The notes below the pieces were generated by a model that made no database searches, was not told the DNA's origin, and saw only the letters and a program-made list of their open reading frames with translations. This document shows, one piece after another, positions 4,978 to 7,129 of a stretch of DNA of 7,129 nucleotides (position 1 is the stretch's first letter; each line of letters begins with the position of its first letter). The stretch covers positions 1-7,129 of the forward strand of contig CAINWC010000246.1 of the NCBI GenBank assembly GCA_903854305.1, in the 5' to 3' direction. A program made the position numbers and the translations under genes. This DNA comes from an uncultured Pseudomonadota bacterium. GTDB taxonomy: Bacteria; Pseudomonadota; Gammaproteobacteria; Burkholderiales; Methylophilaceae.

Positions 4978-6345
4978 CTAAATTATCTTAGTTGGTCGCT
5001 TCCAACTTGCAATGGATTTTTGATCTTTTGCCCGACAAAATGTGAGCTGATCTGCTGGTGCATCTCTGGTAATGGTAGAGCCTGCGGCAATGGTCGCATT
5101 TTTGCCAATCGTGATAGGTGCAACTAATTGCGTATCTGACCCGACAAAAACATTATCTTCAATCACTGTCCTGAATTTATTTGCGCCGTCATAATTACAA
5201 GTGATGACACCCGCACCGATATTAACGTGTTTACCCACCGTTGTATCACCCACATAACTGAGATGATTGATTTTGCTGCCGATATCAACCTGTGAATTCT
5301 TAATCTCAACAAAGTTGCCAATGTGCGTTTCAGCCGCCAGTGCAGTGCCTGGCCGTAGCCTTGCAAATGGACCGATACGACTATTTTCGCCAATCGTTGT
5401 GTCATCAATATGTGTAAATGACGCAATGTGAGTGCCTGCGGCTATCGCGGCGTTCTTAATCACACAGTTTGCAGCTATGGTAACGTTATCGCCCAAAGTT
5501 ACATTGCCTTCAAATAGACAATTCACGTCAATCTCAACATCTCGACCACAGCTCAAAGCGCCTCTAACATCCAGACGGGCAGGGTCTTTTAGCGTAACAC
5601 CTTGCTGCAACAATTTCAACGCGATGCGGCTTTGATATATGCGCTCAATTGCACTTAAATCGACTTTGGAATTAATGCCTGTCACAGACCATTCATCGGC
5701 AGTGATTTCGGCAACCACTTTGACGCCTTGCACCACAGCAAGCGCAACAATATCTGTTAAGTAATACTCAGCTTGCGCATTATTATTGGTGAGCTGTGAG
5801 AGCCACTGCGTTAAATACTTGTTTGGCATTGCCATAATGCCAGTATTGACTTCAATGATGTTTCGTTGCGCTTCCGTTGCGTCTTTATGCTCAACAATCG
5901 CTACAACATTGCCTGAATCAGCACGTTCGATACGTCCGTAGCCAGTAGGGTCTGGTTTATTAAACGACAATATAGCTAGCGTATTATCAGATTGCGCTAT
6001 TAATTTCTTACAGGCCTCAACATCTACCAAAGGCACATCACCCAGTAATATTAACGTGTCTGCATCGGCATCTAAAAATGGCGCTGCCTGTTGCACTGCA
6101 TGACCGGTACCCAGCTGTGCAGCTTGATTTACCCATGTAATATTTTCATGTGCAAAGGCCTCACGCACGATTTCACCGCCATAGCCATACACAACAATGA
6201 TCTTATGCGGATTAAGTATTTTGGCGCAGTCGATGACGTGCGCCAAAATAGCCTTGCCACCAACCGCATGTAACACTTTGGGTTTGCTGGAGTGCATGCG
6301 CGTACCTTTACCCGCTGCGAGAATAACGATGTTTAATTTACGCAT
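4978..6345 (-). CDS. glmU: Bifunctional N-acetylglucosamine-1-phosphate uridyltransferase / glucosamine-1-phosphate acetyltransferase, GlmU
   Basis: GlmU acetylates glucosamine-1-phosphate with acetyl-CoA and then couples the product to UTP, giving UDP-GlcNAc. At 455 residues it matches the family (E. coli 456). The N-terminal uridyltransferase domain (about 1-230) has the nucleotide-binding signature LAAGKGTRMHSSKPKVLH at residues 9-26, QLGTGHAV, LLGDVPL, GYGRI, EHKDA, NTGIMA and YYLTDI. The C-terminal acetyltransferase half is a left-handed beta helix of hexapeptide repeats, with RPGT, GNFVEIKNS, NHLSYVGD, GAGVITCNYDGANK and GSDTQLVAPITIG. The ATG at 6345 gives the conserved MRKLNIVILAAG start; no strong Shine-Dalgarno precedes it. 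It lies after the atp operon terminator, so it needs its own promoter or read-through, and it is followed by glmS after 62 bases. The order atpC-glmU-glmS is shared with many proteobacteria. Confidence 0.98.
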   Translation of the reverse strand: MRKLNIVILAAGKGTRMHSSKPKVLHAVGGKAILAHVIDCAKILNPHKIIVVYGYGGEIVREAFAHENITWVNQAAQLGTGHAVQQAAPFLDADADTLILLGDVPLVDVEACKKLIAQSDNTLAILSFNKPDPTGYGRIERADSGNVVAIVEHKDATEAQRNIIEVNTGIMAMPNKYLTQWLSQLTNNNAQAEYYLTDIVALAVVQGVKVVAEITADEWSVTGINSKVDLSAIERIYQSRIALKLLQQGVTLKDPARLDVRGALSCGRDVEIDVNCLFEGNVTLGDNVTIAANCVIKNAAIAAGTHIASFTHIDDTTIGENSRIGPFARLRPGTALAAETHIGNFVEIKNSQVDIGSKINHLSYVGDTTVGKHVNIGAGVITCNYDGANKFRTVIEDNVFVGSDTQLVAPITIGKNATIAAGSTITRDAPADQLTFCRAKDQKSIASWKRPTKII

Positions 6346-6388
6346 AACTTTTGCTTAATGGTTTGTTAATTTATCTGTAAAGTATAAC

Positions 6389-6415
6389 AAAAAAGGCAGC
6401 CTAGGCTGCCTTTTT
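6389..6415 (-). terminator. Rho-independent terminator of the ATP synthase operon
   Basis: GGCAGCCTAGGCTGCC (6395-6410) is a perfect 16-base palindrome flanked by an A-run (6389-6394) and a T-run (6411-6415). On the minus strand the hairpin is followed by six T residues. It lies between the atpC stop (6462) and the glmU start (6345). The flanking runs make it potentially bidirectional. Confidence 0.92.
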
Positions 6416-6461
6416 GCTTGTTGCACACACGCATCAATGAATGATTAATGTGTTGTTTTGA

Positions 6462-6887
6462 CTAGTGCGTTATTTTGCGAAGCCGCTCAATCGTTTGAAT
6501 CTGCGCAAGCGCTTCAGACAATTCAGCTTGTGCTTTTGCGTAATCCACTTCAGAAGTTCTATTTTGCATCGCTTCAATAGCCGCCTCTTTGGAAGCAATT
6601 GCTTTAACCTCATCTAAATCGTGACCACGCACAGCCGTATCTGCCAGTACAGTAATGAAACCTGGCTGAACTTCCAATATACCTCCCGAGATAAAAATCA
6701 AAGTCTCTTCAGTAGTATCTGGTAATTTGATACGTAATGCACCCGGCTTAATCGTTGTTACCATAGGCGCGTGATGTGGGTAAATACCCACTTCACCAGC
6801 GCTGGCAGGCGCTACAACAAACTCGGCTTCGCCAGAGAATATTGAAGCTTCTGCACTAACTACGTCGATATGAACAGTATTTGCCAT
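6462..6887 (-). CDS. atpC: F1F0 ATP synthase epsilon subunit, AtpC
   Basis: The epsilon subunit sits on the central stalk of F1, links gamma to the c-ring and inhibits ATP hydrolysis. At 141 residues it has the usual length. The N-terminal beta-sandwich (about 1-85) shows [36 protein letters not shown] in two adjoining segments (residues 6-22 and 23-41), then [18 protein letters not shown] and VTVLAD-like ITVLADTA. The C-terminal part (about 88-141) is two helices rich in Ala and Glu ending ERLRKITH. The ATG at 6887 is preceded by TAGAGAAAAAT, a modest Shine-Dalgarno. It follows atpD after a 77-base AT-rich spacer and is the last gene of the atp operon, closed by the hairpin terminator at 6389-6415. 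Confidence 0.96.
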   Translation of the reverse strand: MANTVHIDVVSAEASIFSGEAEFVVAPASAGEVGIYPHHAPMVTTIKPGALRIKLPDTTEETLIFISGGILEVQPGFITVLADTAVRGHDLDEVKAIASKEAAIEAMQNRTSEVDYAKAQAELSEALAQIQTIERLRKITH

Positions 6888-6940
6888 ATTTTTCTCTATA
6901 CTTTTCTAAAGTTTTGCTAAGTTTAAATTAACTCAGTTTG

Positions 6941-6960
6941 AATTAAACTAATGTTTAATT
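6941..6960 (-). other. AT-rich hairpin between atpD and atpC
   Basis: AATTAAAC and GTTTAATT form a perfect 8-bp stem around a TAAT loop. It sits in the 77-base intercistronic spacer, which is built of related TTAACT-AGTTT-AA strings. No GC-rich stem and no T-run follow, so it is not a standard terminator. It might slow translation or tune mRNA decay between beta (three per F1) and epsilon (one per F1), but that is speculative. Confidence 0.45.
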
Positions 6961-6964
6961 TAAC

Positions 6965-7129
6965 TTAGTTTAAAGTTTTGGCTTTTTCTACTGCTTCTTC
7001 AATACCGCCAACCATGTAGAACGCTTGCTCTGGCAAGTGATCGTACTCGCCGGCAACAATCGCCTTGAAGCCTTTGATAGTTTCTTTTAGTGGCACGTAT
7101 TTACCTGGTGCGCCAGTAAATACTTCAGC
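6965..7129 (-). CDS. atpD: F1F0 ATP synthase beta subunit, AtpD (C-terminal fragment, cut by window edge)
   Basis: The beta subunit carries the catalytic nucleotide sites of F1. Only the last 54 codons are in the window, ending at a TAA at 6965-6967. The visible part matches the conserved C-terminal domain: [20 protein letters not shown], then [20 protein letters not shown] and a short AVEKAKTLN tail. The Walker motifs and catalytic residues lie outside the window. The frame runs open to the window edge, so the gene is truncated by the sampling and not broken. It is followed by atpC in the usual atpD-atpC order. Confidence 0.96.
   Translation of the reverse strand, partial: AEVFTGAPGKYVPLKETIKGFKAIVAGEYDHLPEQAFYMVGGIEEAVEKAKTLN

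Overview
The window looks like a betaproteobacterial chromosome, possibly from the Methylophilaceae. This is judged from protein style and the gene order atpD-atpC-glmU-glmS; no taxonomic search was possible. All recognisable genes lie on the minus strand, so the biological order runs from the right edge of the window to the left.

Right part (about 3061-7129): conserved housekeeping block. It holds the 3' end of atpD (ATP synthase beta), atpC (epsilon), a strong rho-independent terminator that closes the ATP synthase operon, then glmU and glmS. GlmS makes glucosamine-6-phosphate from fructose-6-phosphate and glutamine. GlmU performs the last two steps to UDP-GlcNAc, feeding peptidoglycan and LPS. 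Both proteins look intact.

Left part (about 1-3060): an accessory island that begins 22 bases after the glmS stop codon, which is where Tn7-family transposons insert (attTn7). Its right end has a TGT terminus and 20-bp phased copies of a motif containing AAAGTATCATACT. Its left end has three spaced copies of the same motif in inverted orientation at positions 1-133. This is the asymmetric end layout of Tn7: clustered TnsB sites on the right, spaced sites on the left. About 100 bp inside the right end is a 32-codon open frame, too short for routine gene calling, that matches the N-terminus of the Tn7 transposase subunit TnsA. It breaks off into the middle of an Rhs gene. The island is therefore best read as a small non-autonomous Tn7-like element of about 3.1 kb that lost its tns genes by internal deletion and kept both ends.

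Cargo: a 5'-truncated Rhs core carrying a golvesin-like domain and a cysteine-rich C-terminal tip, followed by an overlapping four-helix membrane protein (candidate immunity). Next comes an orphan Rhs tip with its own seven-cysteine domain, followed by a second small membrane protein (candidate immunity). Neither tip was matched to a named toxin family. The retained tnsA promoter, overlapping a putative TnsB site, points into this cargo. The tip and immunity functions are inferred from architecture, not recognised families.
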